DNA of 64,000 nucleotides, taken from Rhodocyclaceae bacterium (GTDB taxonomy: Bacteria; Pseudomonadota; Gammaproteobacteria; Burkholderiales; Rhodocyclaceae). Shown piece by piece: positions 43,812-52,349 of the stretch. The notes under the pieces are model-generated. The model was not told the origin of the DNA, did not search any database, and saw only the letters and a list, made by a program, of their open reading frames with translations. The first letter of the stretch is position 1; each line of letters opens with the position of its first letter. The stretch lies in assembly GCA_030682175.1 (NCBI GenBank), contig JAUXOM010000134.1:62001-126000 (forward strand), in the 5' to 3' direction. The position numbers and the translations under genes were made by a program.

Positions 43812-44309
43812 CTAAAAGTTGGCCATCACCGCAATACGGCGCGGCTGCCGGGCGGAACCATTCTTCTGCTGCAACTTGTCCGCATTTTCGGCGCATGGTG
43901 TGCCATGCTGCTGCAGCACCAGTTCTTCAAGATTCACCGAACTCAGGTATTCATACATGCGGGTGTTGAGGCCGGTCCACAGACTGTGCGTCATGCAGGG
44001 ATGATTGTCATCGTGGCAATTGCCCATGCCGCCGCAGCCGGTCGCATCGAGGGGCTCATCGACCGCACTGATGATGGCGGCAACAGAAACGCTCGACATG
44101 GGCTTGGCCAAAGTGTACCCCCCCCCCGGACCACGCGTGCTGGCAACCAGATCGTTGCGGCGCAACTTGCCGAATAATTGCTCAAGATAGGAAAGGGATA
44201 TTTTCTGGCGTTCGGCAATGCTGGCCAGCGTCACCGGCCCGCCGTGCTGGCGCAGCGCCATGTCAATCATTGCGGTTACCGCAAAACGTCCTTTGGTCGT
44301 CAATCTCAT
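43812..44309 (-). CDS. iscR: Rrf2-family Fe-S regulator IscR
   Basis: 165 residues. N-terminal winged helix (MRLTTKGRFAVTAMIDMALR; ISLSYLEQLFGKLRRNDLV; RGPGGGYTLAK) and cluster Cys in CGGMGNCHDDNHPC, followed by MTHSLW. Spacing is CX5CX6C. Represses the isc operon when loaded with [2Fe-2S]. The GPGGGY codons create a run of ten G, possibly prone to slippage. Directly followed by the second desulfurase gene. Confidence 0.96.
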   Translation of the reverse strand: MRLTTKGRFAVTAMIDMALRQHGGPVTLASIAERQKISLSYLEQLFGKLRRNDLVASTRGPGGGYTLAKPMSSVSVAAIISAVDEPLDATGCGGMGNCHDDNHPCMTHSLWTGLNTRMYEYLSSVNLEELVLQQHGTPCAENADKLQQKNGSARQPRRIAVMANF

Positions 44310-44394
44310 GGGGGTACCTCGCGTTTGGTCTCGTTGGAGTGCTGTAATTGATGTGTCGGTCTCGTTATGTTCCGACCGATATCATCAAGATATA

Positions 44395-44419
44395 GTTCCC
44401 GATTAATTTAGTCAACTAT
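44395..44419. promoter_or_regulatory. Type 1 IscR-binding site and iscR promoter
   Basis: 25-bp site matches the Escherichia coli type 1 consensus at 22 of 25 positions by my count; the half TAGTCAACTAT is perfect. On the minus strand TTGACT within it can serve as -35 for iscR. It overlaps the last codons of cysE. Supports autoregulation of the operon. Confidence 0.75.
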
Positions 44420-45160
44420 TTTGGATAAGTATTTTGGATCGAATTTGTCTGCGGTTGCCACATCATCCTCGACCGACACGCCGGCACGCTCGATTACCTT
44501 GAGCAGCGCTTCGATGCGCCGGTCGGTTTCCACGGCGTGATCGAGCAGGCCGTGAATCGCCATGGCCAGCGGGTCGTCCTCGTTGCGCGTGACGGCGTAG
44601 GCGGAAAAACCGAGGTTCTCGGCCTTTTCGTGACGCGCCAGTTCCTGACCCGGCTGGATGACCCGCGCCGGAATGCCCACCGCTGTTGCGCCGGGCGGCA
44701 CATCGCGGACCACGACTGAATTCGAGCCGACCTTGGCGCCCTCGCCCACCGTGATCGGCCCCAGTATCTTGGCGCCGGCACCGATCACCACACCGGTATC
44801 CAGCGTCGGGTGACGCTTGCCCTTGTTCCAGGAGGTACCGCCCAGGGTGACGCCGTGATACAGCGTGCACTCGTCGCGGATCTCCGCCGTTTCACCGATC
44901 ACCACACCCATGCCATGGTCGATGAACACGCGCCGACCGATGGTCGCGCCCGGATGGATTTCGATGCCGGTGATAAACCGGGTGATATGTGAGGTCAGCC
45001 GCGCCAGCCAGCGCAAGCGATGCCCCCACAGCCAATGCGCAAGTCGGTGCAGCGTCAGCGCATGAAAACCGGGATAACAGGTCAGCACCTCCCAGGTAGA
45101 ACGGGCGGCGGGGTCGCGCTCGAAAACGCAGGCAATATCTTCTCGCAGGCGGTTAAACAT
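44408..45160 (-). CDS. cysE: Serine O-acetyltransferase
   Basis: Makes O-acetylserine for cysteine synthesis, feeding IscS. 250 residues. N-terminal helices, then left-handed hexapeptide repeats: [46 protein letters not shown] and [16 protein letters not shown]. Catalytic His in DHGMG present. 98 bp upstream of iscR in the same direction. Confidence 0.96.
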   Translation of the reverse strand: MFNRLREDIACVFERDPAARSTWEVLTCYPGFHALTLHRLAHWLWGHRLRWLARLTSHITRFITGIEIHPGATIGRRVFIDHGMGVVIGETAEIRDECTLYHGVTLGGTSWNKGKRHPTLDTGVVIGAGAKILGPITVGEGAKVGSNSVVVRDVPPGATAVGIPARVIQPGQELARHEKAENLGFSAYAVTRNEDDPLAMAIHGLLDHAVETDRRIEALLKVIERAGVSVEDDVATADKFDPKYLSKIVD

Positions 45161-45254
45161 TGAGGTCAGTCAAAGCCCTATAACGAATGGGTGAATTCTA
45201 GAATTCCCGATAATGTCAGTCAACTTATCAGGCTTTATGGGGGGTTCGCTTTCT

Positions 45255-46064
45255 TTAATCCGCGCTCTCGGAACCGGTCGTTGAATGCCGCCGGCCGGTC
45301 GGTTGCCGAAACGAGGCCAGCAAGCCGCGCAAAATGCTGACCTCTTCCGTTTCGAGGCCGCTCCGGGCAAACAAACGACGCAAGCGCAACATCAGGCGTC
45401 CCGGCCGTTCAGGGTCGAGAAAACCCGAAGCGAGGGCCGAAGCCTCAAAATGCTTCAGCAACCCCTCAATCTCTTGATGCGTTGCCGGCACTCCGGCACC
45501 GGCAACCGCCGGCACCGGCAAGCAGCCACTCAGCGCCAGACGCAGCTCATAGCACATCACCTGCACTGCCGCAGCCAGGTTCAGCGACGAATAGTCGGGA
45601 TTGGCCGGAATCATCGCCCAGCGACCGCACTGCGCCAGTTCATCGTTCGACAGTCCAGAAGTCTCGTTGCCGAACACCAGTGCAATCTCACCAGCACCTG
45701 CAGTCGCATCGCGCGCAACCACCGCGGCCAGTTCCGCGGCGGCTTCACGGGCCCACAGCGGTTCAGTCGCCAATTCGCGTCGCCGCGCCGTCAGTGCCAG
45801 CGCCAGAACAGTGCCGCCCAGGGCTTCCTCCAGACTGGAACAGACTTGCGCGGTCGCCAGCACATCATCCGCGCCGGCAGCCATCGCTGAAGCCTGGGGA
45901 TCGGGAAATATCTTCGGATTGACCAGCACCAGACGGGAAAATCCCATCGTGCGCATGGCCCGCGCCGCCGCGCCGATGTTTCCCGGATGGCTCGTATGGG
46001 AAAGCACGACGCGGACGCGTTGCATGGATTCGGGCACGGCAGGTGCCGACAGTTTAGAATTCAT
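45255..46064 (-). CDS. trmJ: tRNA (cytidine/uridine-2'-O-)-methyltransferase TrmJ
   Basis: 269 residues from the ATG giving [13 protein letters not shown]; a later ATG ([14 protein letters not shown]) is also possible. SPOUT fold with [33 protein letters not shown] and [15 protein letters not shown] forming the knot. Modifies position 32 of tRNAs. Divergent from suhB, a very common arrangement in this group. Confidence 0.95.
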   Translation of the reverse strand: MNSKLSAPAVPESMQRVRVVLSHTSHPGNIGAAARAMRTMGFSRLVLVNPKIFPDPQASAMAAGADDVLATAQVCSSLEEALGGTVLALALTARRRELATEPLWAREAAAELAAVVARDATAGAGEIALVFGNETSGLSNDELAQCGRWAMIPANPDYSSLNLAAAVQVMCYELRLALSGCLPVPAVAGAGVPATHQEIEGLLKHFEASALASGFLDPERPGRLMLRLRRLFARSGLETEEVSILRGLLASFRQPTGRRHSTTGSESAD

Positions 46065-46159
46065 CGTTTCCGGTTCCGGCACAACATCTGCCAACGCAGG
46101 CTTTTGCCTTCTCTAATTCATTACTTGCCCGGGCCAAGTGCCCTGATTGCCCCGCCGCC

Positions 46160-46966
46160 ATGCAACCCATGCTCAACACCGCCATCAAGGCCGCCCGCCG
46201 CGCTGGCAGCCTGATCAATCGCGCCAGCCTCGATATCAGCCAGATAAAAGTCAGCGCCAAACAACAAAACGACTTCGTTACCGAAGTCGATCGCGCCGCC
46301 GAAGCCACCATCATTGAAACCCTGCGCGAAGTCTACCCCAGCCATGCCATTCTTGCGGAGGAGTCAGGCGATTCCCGGCCAGACGCCGATAGCGAATTCC
46401 AGTGGATCATCGACCCGCTCGACGGCACGACCAACTTCATCCACGGCTTTCCGCAATACGCCATTTCCATCGCGCTGGCCCACAAGGGCGCGCTGACGCA
46501 GGCCGTCATCTTCGACCCCAACCGCAATGAACTGTTCACTGCCAGCAAAGGTGGAGGCGCTTTCCTCAACGACAAGAGAATCCGCGTCAGCAATCGCGCC
46601 AAGATCGATGAAGCCCTGCTCGGCACCGGTTTTCCTTACCGCATGTTCGATCATGTCGACGCCTATCTGGCGATCTTCAAGGACATGACGCGCCGCTGCG
46701 CCGGTGTACGCCGTCCGGGCGCCGCCTCGCTCGATCTTGCCTATGTTGCCGCCGGTCGTCTCGACGGCTTCTGGGAATTCGGCCTGGCGCCCTGGGACAT
46801 GGCGGCCGGCGCCCTGCTGATCATCGAAGCCGGCGGACTGGTCAGCGACCTGGCCGGCGAGAGCGACTATCTCAATACCGGCAACATCGTCGGCGGCAAT
46901 CCAAAAGTCTTCAACCAGCTGTTGCAGGCCATCCAGCCACACCGCACCGCTGCCTTGCAGGCGTGA
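46160..46966 (+). CDS. suhB: Inositol-1-monophosphatase / Nus factor SuhB
   Basis: 268 residues. Metal motifs [19 protein letters not shown] and [15 protein letters not shown] are intact. Besides phosphatase activity, SuhB participates in rRNA antitermination in related bacteria. Divergent from trmJ. Confidence 0.97.
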   Translation: MQPMLNTAIKAARRAGSLINRASLDISQIKVSAKQQNDFVTEVDRAAEATIIETLREVYPSHAILAEESGDSRPDADSEFQWIIDPLDGTTNFIHGFPQYAISIALAHKGALTQAVIFDPNRNELFTASKGGGAFLNDKRIRVSNRAKIDEALLGTGFPYRMFDHVDAYLAIFKDMTRRCAGVRRPGAASLDLAYVAAGRLDGFWEFGLAPWDMAAGALLIIEAGGLVSDLAGESDYLNTGNIVGGNPKVFNQLLQAIQPHRTAALQA

Positions 46967-46973
46967 TCACGGC

Positions 46974-47120
46974 CCGCCCCTCCCGGCCTCCCCTCACGGG
47001 GAGGTGACTTTTAGCTCGCTTCGCTCGATTATTACGGGGAGCCCCCGTTCGTGATTGGGAGCGGATTGCGGCTGGCGCCGCGTGCCGTCTCGCCTTGGGG
47101 CGGCCCGGCGGCGTGACTGC
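46974..47120. repeat. ~140-bp intergenic repeat, copy 1
   Basis: Fills most of the gap between suhB and tRNA-Gly. The block GGATTGCGGCTGGCGCCGCG and the block CTTGGGGCGGCCCGGCGG recur at 58588-58740 in the same order, with a CGCTTCGCTCG hairpin before them. Confidence 0.75.
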
Positions 47121-47221
47121 TGGGGTGTGCTTTTCTCACCTTCCCCCGCAGTGACCGGGGGAGATGTGCCTTCTGGTGGCTTGGCTGCCGGGATAAGTAA
47201 AATAAATTTGGGGTCTGTCGG

Positions 47222-47249
47222 TTGACAGCAATCAATGCGCCGGTACAAT
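47222..47249 (+). promoter_or_regulatory. Sigma-70 promoter for tRNA-Gly
   Basis: TTGACA (47222-47227) and TACAAT (47244-47249) with 16-bp spacing; the tRNA starts 12 bp after the -10 box. Confidence 0.75.
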
Positions 47250-47260
47250 GCGCACCTCTC

Positions 47261-47336
47261 GCGGGAGTAGCTCAGTTGGTAGAGCGATACCTTGCCAAGG
47301 TATAGGTCGAGAGTTCGAGACTCTTCTCCCGCTCCA
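47261..47336 (+). tRNA. tRNA-Gly (GCC)
   Basis: Acceptor GCGGGAG pairs with CTCCCGC, TCCA end encoded. Anticodon stem ATACC/GGTAT with loop TTGCCAA gives anticodon GCC. AGCTCAGTTGG in the D arm and GTTCGAG in the T loop. Confidence 0.97.
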
Positions 47337-47343
47337 GAACACT

Positions 47344-47371
47344 GGGGGAAAGCAAATGCTTTCCCCCTTTT
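47344..47371 (+). terminator. Terminator between tRNA-Gly and tRNA-Cys
   Basis: Stem GGGGGAAAGC with GCTTTCCCCC, then four T. Confidence 0.8.
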
Positions 47372-47412
47372 ATCTTCAAAGTCCCAGGCCGCGGTTCCAG
47401 CCTCCGGGCAGC

Positions 47413-47486
47413 GGCGCGATGGCAGAGTGGTTATGCAGCGGCCTGCAAAGCCGTGTACCTCGGTTCGATTCCGGGTCGCGCCTCCA
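47413..47486 (+). tRNA. tRNA-Cys (GCA)
   Basis: Acceptor GGCGCGA pairs with TCGCGCC, TCCA end encoded. Loop with CTGCAAA gives anticodon GCA; stem CGGC/GCCG. T loop GTTCGATTC. Confidence 0.96.
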
Positions 47487-47507
47487 AATAATTCCAGTTG
47501 TTGCTGA

Positions 47508-48686
47508 CTACTGTCGTGCCAGGGTGGTCTCCACCAGCCGCACCCAGTAGCGAATTCCGGTGGCGATGATCTCGTCGTTGAAGTCGTAATGCGGGCTGTG
47601 CAGCAGGCAGCCACCTTCGCCGCTGCCGTTGCCCAGCCAGACATAGCAACCCGGCACCGCATTGGCCAGATAGGCGAAGTCTTCGGCGCCCATGCTCGGC
47701 TTCATGTTTGAAAAGACGTGCTCGTCGCCGACGATCTGCCGCGCCACCTGGCGACAGACTGCGGTGGGTTCCGCGGCATTGATGGTGGGCGGATAGCCGC
47801 GCGCGAAGTGCAGTTCGGCCCGCACCCGATGCGTGGTTTCGATGCCGGTGCAGATGCGGCCAAGCCCTTCTTCCAGCGCATCCTGCAGTCCAACCCGAAA
47901 AGTCCGCACCGTTCCGCCCAGCACGGCCTGCTCGGGCAGGATGTTGTCGGCATGGCCGGCATGGAAGCGCGTCACGCTGACGACTGCCGCTTCCTGCGGA
48001 TCGGTGCCGCGGCTGACCAGCGACTGCACGGCCTGCACCAGGGAGGCGCCGGCCAGGATGGCGTCCGTCCCCAGGTGCGGCATGGCGGCGTGGGCGCCGC
48101 GCGCGGTGATGTTGATCTCGAAGCGGTCGGCGCCCGCCATCACCGGGCCTTCCATCACCGCCATGCTGCCCGCCGCCAGACCGGGCCAGTTATGCAGGCC
48201 GAACACCATCTGCATCGGGAAGCGCTCGAAAAGCCCCTCTTCCACCATGACGCGCCCACCGCCTTCGTGCTCTTCGGCGGGCTGGAAAATGAAATAAACC
48301 GTGCCATCGAAGTTGTTGCTCGCGCTCAGCTGCTGCAATGCCTCGGCTGCGCCCAGCAGCATCGCCGTATGGCCGTCATGGCCGCAGGCGTGCATGCGGT
48401 CCGGATGGCGCGAGCGGTGCGGAAAGGTATTCAGCTCGGGCAGCGGCAAGGCGTCCATGTCGGCGCGCAGGCCGATGGCGCGCGCACTGTTGCCGAGTTT
48501 GAGGCGCGCCACCACGCCGGTGCCGGCCATCCCCTCATGGACTTCGAGGCCCAGTTTCTTCAGATGGTTTGCCACCACCCCGGCCGTGCGCGTTTCGGCA
48601 AAAGCCAGTTCGGGGTGGGCGTGCAGATCGCGGCGCACGCTGGCGATGCGCGCGACCAGTTCGGGCAGAATGCCGTTCAGATCCAT
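47508..48686 (-). CDS. M20-family amidohydrolase (hippurate hydrolase/aminoacylase type)
   Basis: 392 residues from the ATG giving MDLNGILPELVARI. Metal sites MHACGHDGHTAMLLG, PAEEHEGGGRVMVEEG and a C-terminal SMGAEDFAYL. Hydrolyses N-acyl amino acids or related amides in the cytosol; exact substrate unknown. Divergent from nnr with a 59-bp gap. Confidence 0.92.
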   Translation of the reverse strand: MDLNGILPELVARIASVRRDLHAHPELAFAETRTAGVVANHLKKLGLEVHEGMAGTGVVARLKLGNSARAIGLRADMDALPLPELNTFPHRSRHPDRMHACGHDGHTAMLLGAAEALQQLSASNNFDGTVYFIFQPAEEHEGGGRVMVEEGLFERFPMQMVFGLHNWPGLAAGSMAVMEGPVMAGADRFEINITARGAHAAMPHLGTDAILAGASLVQAVQSLVSRGTDPQEAAVVSVTRFHAGHADNILPEQAVLGGTVRTFRVGLQDALEEGLGRICTGIETTHRVRAELHFARGYPPTINAAEPTAVCRQVARQIVGDEHVFSNMKPSMGAEDFAYLANAVPGCYVWLGNGSGEGGCLLHSPHYDFNDEIIATGIRYWVRLVETTLARQ

Positions 48687-48745
48687 GAATGTTACCTCCG
48701 CATTATTGCTCCACTGTAACATCGCGGAGGACTACAATTGCCAAC

Positions 48746-50218
48746 ATGAGCCTACCCATTCTGCAAGATGCGGCGCTGCGTGCCATCGAGGCAGACCATG
48801 CCGCGATCACCCCATCACTCATGGAACGCGCCGGCTCCGGCGCCGCCCGGGTGGCGCAGGAGATGCTCGCCGGAACCGGAACCGGCCCCCACCCCACATT
48901 GATCATTGCCGGACCCGGCAACAACGGCGGGGATGCTTTTGTCGTCGCCCGCCTGCTCAAGGAAGCCAAACATACGCCGCATGTCCTGTTTGCCGGCGAT
49001 CCGGCCCTGTTGCCGGGAGCGGCACGGCGGGCGCATACCGCCTGGCTGGCTGCCGGCGGCACCTGCCTGCGCAATTATCCGGCCACGGAACCAGGTCTCA
49101 TCATCGACGGCCTGTTCGGCATCGGCCTGGCCCGGCCGATCACCGGCGCCTATGCAGACTGGATCGAGCGGATGAATGCCTGCGGCAGGCCGGTTCTCGC
49201 ACTCGACGTGCCGAGCGGATTGAATGCCGCCACGGGCCAGGCGACCGGTCCGATCGTTAACGCCACCCGCACCGCCACTTTCATTGCCCTGAAACCCGGC
49301 CTGCTCACCGGTGACGGCCCCGATCATTGCGGCCAGATCACGCTGTGCGACCTCGATCTCAAAATCGACATCAAGGACGGCGAACAGGTCACGCCGGCGC
49401 TGTTCCAGCATTGCCTGCTGCCACGCCGCCGCAACAGTCATAAGGGCAGCTACGGCAGCGTTGCCATCATTGGCGGAGCAGCGAGCATGACCGGTGCCGC
49501 CCTGCTGGCCGGACGGGCCGCCTTGCACCTGGGCGCCGGGCGCGTTTATCTGGGCATGCTGGAAAACCCGCTGGTCGATCATGACCAGCCGGAACTGATG
49601 CTGCGCCCACCCGCGGAGGCAATGGACGCCGCCACGGTAGTCGCCATCGGTCCGGGACTTGGGCAATCGCTGCAGGCAGGCGAATTGCTCGGCCAGGCAC
49701 TTTCCTACAATCTGCCCCTGGTGCTCGACGCCGACAGCCTCAATCTGCTCCCGCAAAGCCCGCTGTTGCTGCGCAAGGCCACCGTCCGGCCAGCGCCGAC
49801 TTTCATCACTCCGCATCCGGCCGAAGCGGCACGCTTGCTGGCCTGCTCCATCGACGAGGTTCAGGCGGATCGCCTGGCGGCCGCGCTTGAACTGGCCCGG
49901 CGTTTGCGTGCCTATGTCGTCCTGAAGGGCTGTGGCACGATTGTCGTCGCCCCGGATGCACGCTGGTTCATGAATACCACCGGCAATCCCGGCCTGGCGA
50001 CCGCGGGCAGCGGCGATGTGCTGACCGGCATCCTGGCCGCACTGCTGGCGCAGGGCTGGCCACCCCTAGAAGCCTTGCTGGGTGCCGTCCATCTGCATGG
50101 CGCCGCCGCCGATGCCTGCGTGGCAGAGGGCCTGGGTCCCGTCGGCCTGACCGCCGGCGAACTCATCGCCCCCGCGCGACAGATACTGAACGACTGGATC
50201 ACCCCCTTTGGCGGTTGA
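48746..50218 (+). CDS. nnr: Bifunctional NAD(P)H-hydrate repair enzyme
   Basis: 490 residues from the ATG giving MSLPILQDAALRAIE. N-terminal epimerase (GPGNNGGDAFVVARLL, LDVPSGLNAATG) and C-terminal ADP-dependent dehydratase (KGSYGSVAIIGGAASMTGAA, FITPHPAEAARLL, GNPGLATAGSGDVLTGILAA). Repairs damaged NAD(P)H hydrates. A copy of the dispersed motif lies within (TVRPAPTF). The stop overlaps the next gene's putative TTG start. Confidence 0.96.
   Translation: MSLPILQDAALRAIEADHAAITPSLMERAGSGAARVAQEMLAGTGTGPHPTLIIAGPGNNGGDAFVVARLLKEAKHTPHVLFAGDPALLPGAARRAHTAWLAAGGTCLRNYPATEPGLIIDGLFGIGLARPITGAYADWIERMNACGRPVLALDVPSGLNAATGQATGPIVNATRTATFIALKPGLLTGDGPDHCGQITLCDLDLKIDIKDGEQVTPALFQHCLLPRRRNSHKGSYGSVAIIGGAASMTGAALLAGRAALHLGAGRVYLGMLENPLVDHDQPELMLRPPAEAMDAATVVAIGPGLGQSLQAGELLGQALSYNLPLVLDADSLNLLPQSPLLLRKATVRPAPTFITPHPAEAARLLACSIDEVQADRLAAALELARRLRAYVVLKGCGTIVVAPDARWFMNTTGNPGLATAGSGDVLTGILAALLAQGWPPLEALLGAVHLHGAAADACVAEGLGPVGLTAGELIAPARQILNDWITPFGG
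49781..49803 (-). repeat. Dispersed 23-bp motif copy inside nnr
   Basis: Minus orientation, two mismatches; encodes TVRPAPTF. Confidence 0.78.
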
Positions 50219-51080
50219 GCACCACCCGCTACGCGGCATCCTGCTGATGCTGGCCGCCGTGATGTGCTTCGCGCTGCTCGATGCCACCGCAAAGCATCTC
50301 TCGCAGACTTTCCCGGTACCCATGCTGGTCTGGGCGCGCTATACGCTGCACTTCCTGCTGATGATGCTGGTGCTGGCACCCACCATGCGCTGGCGCCTGG
50401 TCACGACACAGCGCCCCAGGCTGCAGGTCATGCGTGCCCTGATGCTGGTCGGCACCACCGGTTTTTGCATTGCCGCCTTTCGCGAGCTGCCATTGGCGGA
50501 AACCACCGCCCTGCTGTTCATCACCCCGCTGGTCGTCACCTTGCTGGCCGGGCCGTTCCTCCATGAAAAGATCGGTCGGCTGCACTGGGCCGCCAGCCTC
50601 TGCGGCTTCGCCGGCGCCTTGCTGATTGCCCGCCCCGGCGGCACCCTGAATCTGACCGGCCTCGTCCTGGTGCTGGCTGCCGCGGCCTGCTACAGCATCT
50701 ATCAGATCCAGACGCGCATGCTCTCGCCCACGGAAAACACCCTGACCATGCTGTTCTACACGGCGCTGATCGGCACCGTCAGCATGACGGTCGCCGCGCC
50801 GCTGTACTGGGGCGGGCCGATGCCGAACCTGCTCGAAGGCCTGATGATCGCCTCGCTCGGCATCTATGGCGGCACCGGCCACTACATGCTGATTGCCGCT
50901 TTCCGCCTCGCGCCGGCGTCTACCTTGTCGCCCCTGCTGTATGTCCAGCTGATCTGGGCAACCCTGCTCGGCTGGCTGGTTTTCGATCACTGGCCGGATG
51001 CCACCACCCTGACCGGCATGGCGATCATTGCCGGCAGCAGTGTCGCACTCGCGCTCCTGCAACGCCGAAGCCCGCGCTAA
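50208..51080 (+). CDS. EamA/DMT-superfamily transporter (1)
   Basis: 290 residues, ten transmembrane helices in two EamA repeats (RELPLAETTALLFITPLVV in the first, LAPASTLSPLLYVQLIWATL in the second). The likely start is TTG at 50208, overlapping the nnr stop by 11 bp; a shorter start at the internal ATG (MLAAVMCFALLD) is possible. Exports or imports small metabolites; substrate unknown. Confidence 0.85.
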   Translation: MAVEHHPLRGILLMLAAVMCFALLDATAKHLSQTFPVPMLVWARYTLHFLLMMLVLAPTMRWRLVTTQRPRLQVMRALMLVGTTGFCIAAFRELPLAETTALLFITPLVVTLLAGPFLHEKIGRLHWAASLCGFAGALLIARPGGTLNLTGLVLVLAAAACYSIYQIQTRMLSPTENTLTMLFYTALIGTVSMTVAAPLYWGGPMPNLLEGLMIASLGIYGGTGHYMLIAAFRLAPASTLSPLLYVQLIWATLLGWLVFDHWPDATTLTGMAIIAGSSVALALLQRRSPR

Positions 51081-51151
51081 AACCCCACCCCCGACCCGGG
51101 TGTTAGAATCGACGGCACTCCAACACCGAACGACAAAACAGGGTATTTGAC

Positions 51152-52000
51152 ATGGAATTTCCACTGGCACTGGCCCACGAAGTCGAACGCAATGTTCTGA
51201 CCGCGCTGGCCGAAGATATCGGCGGCGGCGACCTCACCGCCATGCTGACACCCATCGACCGCCCGGCGGTCGGCGTTGTCACCTGCCGCGAAGCCGCCGT
51301 GCTGTGCGGCGCCGCATGGTTCGATGCCTGCATCCAGCGGCTCGACCCGACGGCCCGCGTGCACTGGCTCGCCGCGGATGGCGCAATCATCCAGGCCGGG
51401 CAGATTGTCTGCGAGATTGCTGCCGACACCCGCGCCCTGCTCACCTCCGAGCGCAGCGCCCTCAACTTCCTGCAACTGCTGTCCGGCATCGCGACGCAAA
51501 CCCGGCTTTACGTCGAGGCAATCGCCGGCACCCAGGCAAAAATCGTCGACACCCGCAAAACCATTCCCGGCCTGCGCCTGGCCCAGAAATACGCCGTGCG
51601 TTGTGGCGGCGGCACCAACCACCGCCTCGGCCTGTATGACGGTATCCTGATCAAGGAAAACCACATCATCGCCGCCGGCAGCATCACGGCGGCAATGGCA
51701 CGGGCCAGCGCGCTGGCCAATGGCAAGGTGTTCATCCAGGTGGAAGTCGAGACGCTGGAGCAACTGGCCGAAGCCCTCGATGCCGGTGCCACCATGATCC
51801 TGCTCGACAACATGGACCTGGTGCGCATGCATCAGGCCGTCGGCCTGACCGCCGGCCGCGCCGAACTTGAAGCCTCCGGCGGCGTGCGGCCGGAAACCGT
51901 GCGCGCCATCGCCGAAACTGGCGTCGACCGCATCTCCGTCGGCGCCCTGACCAAGGACGTGCGTGCCATCGACCTTTCCTTGCGGCACAGCGAAGGCTGA
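51152..52000 (+). CDS. nadC: Nicotinate-nucleotide pyrophosphorylase (quinolinate phosphoribosyltransferase)
   Basis: NAD synthesis. 282 residues. EDIGGGDLT near the N-terminus, DTRKTIPGLRLAQKYAVRCG with GGTNHRLGLYDGILIKENH and the phosphate site EASGGVRPETV, SVGALTKDV. Starts 71 bp after the transporter gene. The following 186 bp to tRNA-Ser is repeat-like GC-rich sequence. Confidence 0.98.
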   Translation: MEFPLALAHEVERNVLTALAEDIGGGDLTAMLTPIDRPAVGVVTCREAAVLCGAAWFDACIQRLDPTARVHWLAADGAIIQAGQIVCEIAADTRALLTSERSALNFLQLLSGIATQTRLYVEAIAGTQAKIVDTRKTIPGLRLAQKYAVRCGGGTNHRLGLYDGILIKENHIIAAGSITAAMARASALANGKVFIQVEVETLEQLAEALDAGATMILLDNMDLVRMHQAVGLTAGRAELEASGGVRPETVRAIAETGVDRISVGALTKDVRAIDLSLRHSEG

Positions 52001-52009
52001 AACACGCCG

Positions 52010-52140
52010 GGCCGTCCCAAGTGTTTTAGGCCCCTTGAGGGGCGGACGCAGCACAAGGCCGTAGGCCACAGGACAGCCGAAGGCTGGTCCCGCGCAGCGG
52101 GATGCGGCTTTGCCACACAAAGCTGCGTCTTCGGGGTGGG
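52010..52140. repeat. GC-rich intergenic repeat after nadC
   Basis: Starts CGGGCCGTCCCAAG, as in the mfd insertion, then several small palindromes (GCCGTAGGC, CAGCCGAAGGCTG, CCCGCGCAGCGGG). No gene seen. Confidence 0.55.
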
Positions 52141-52186
52141 CTAATTCTGTTAGAATCCGCGCCCTGCCAAGGCAACACACCACCGC

Positions 52187-52282
<96 letters not shown>

Positions 52283-52290
52283 TGGCATAG

Positions 52291-52317
52291 ACGCCCCTCC
52301 CGGGGCGTTTTTGTTTT
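52291..52317 (+). terminator. Terminator of tRNA-Ser
   Basis: Stem ACGCCCC/GGGGCGT with a 4-base loop, followed by T-rich TTTTTGTTTTT. Confidence 0.85.
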
Positions 52318-52349
52318 TGCCACTACTGACCGATTTCACCCATGCGCCC

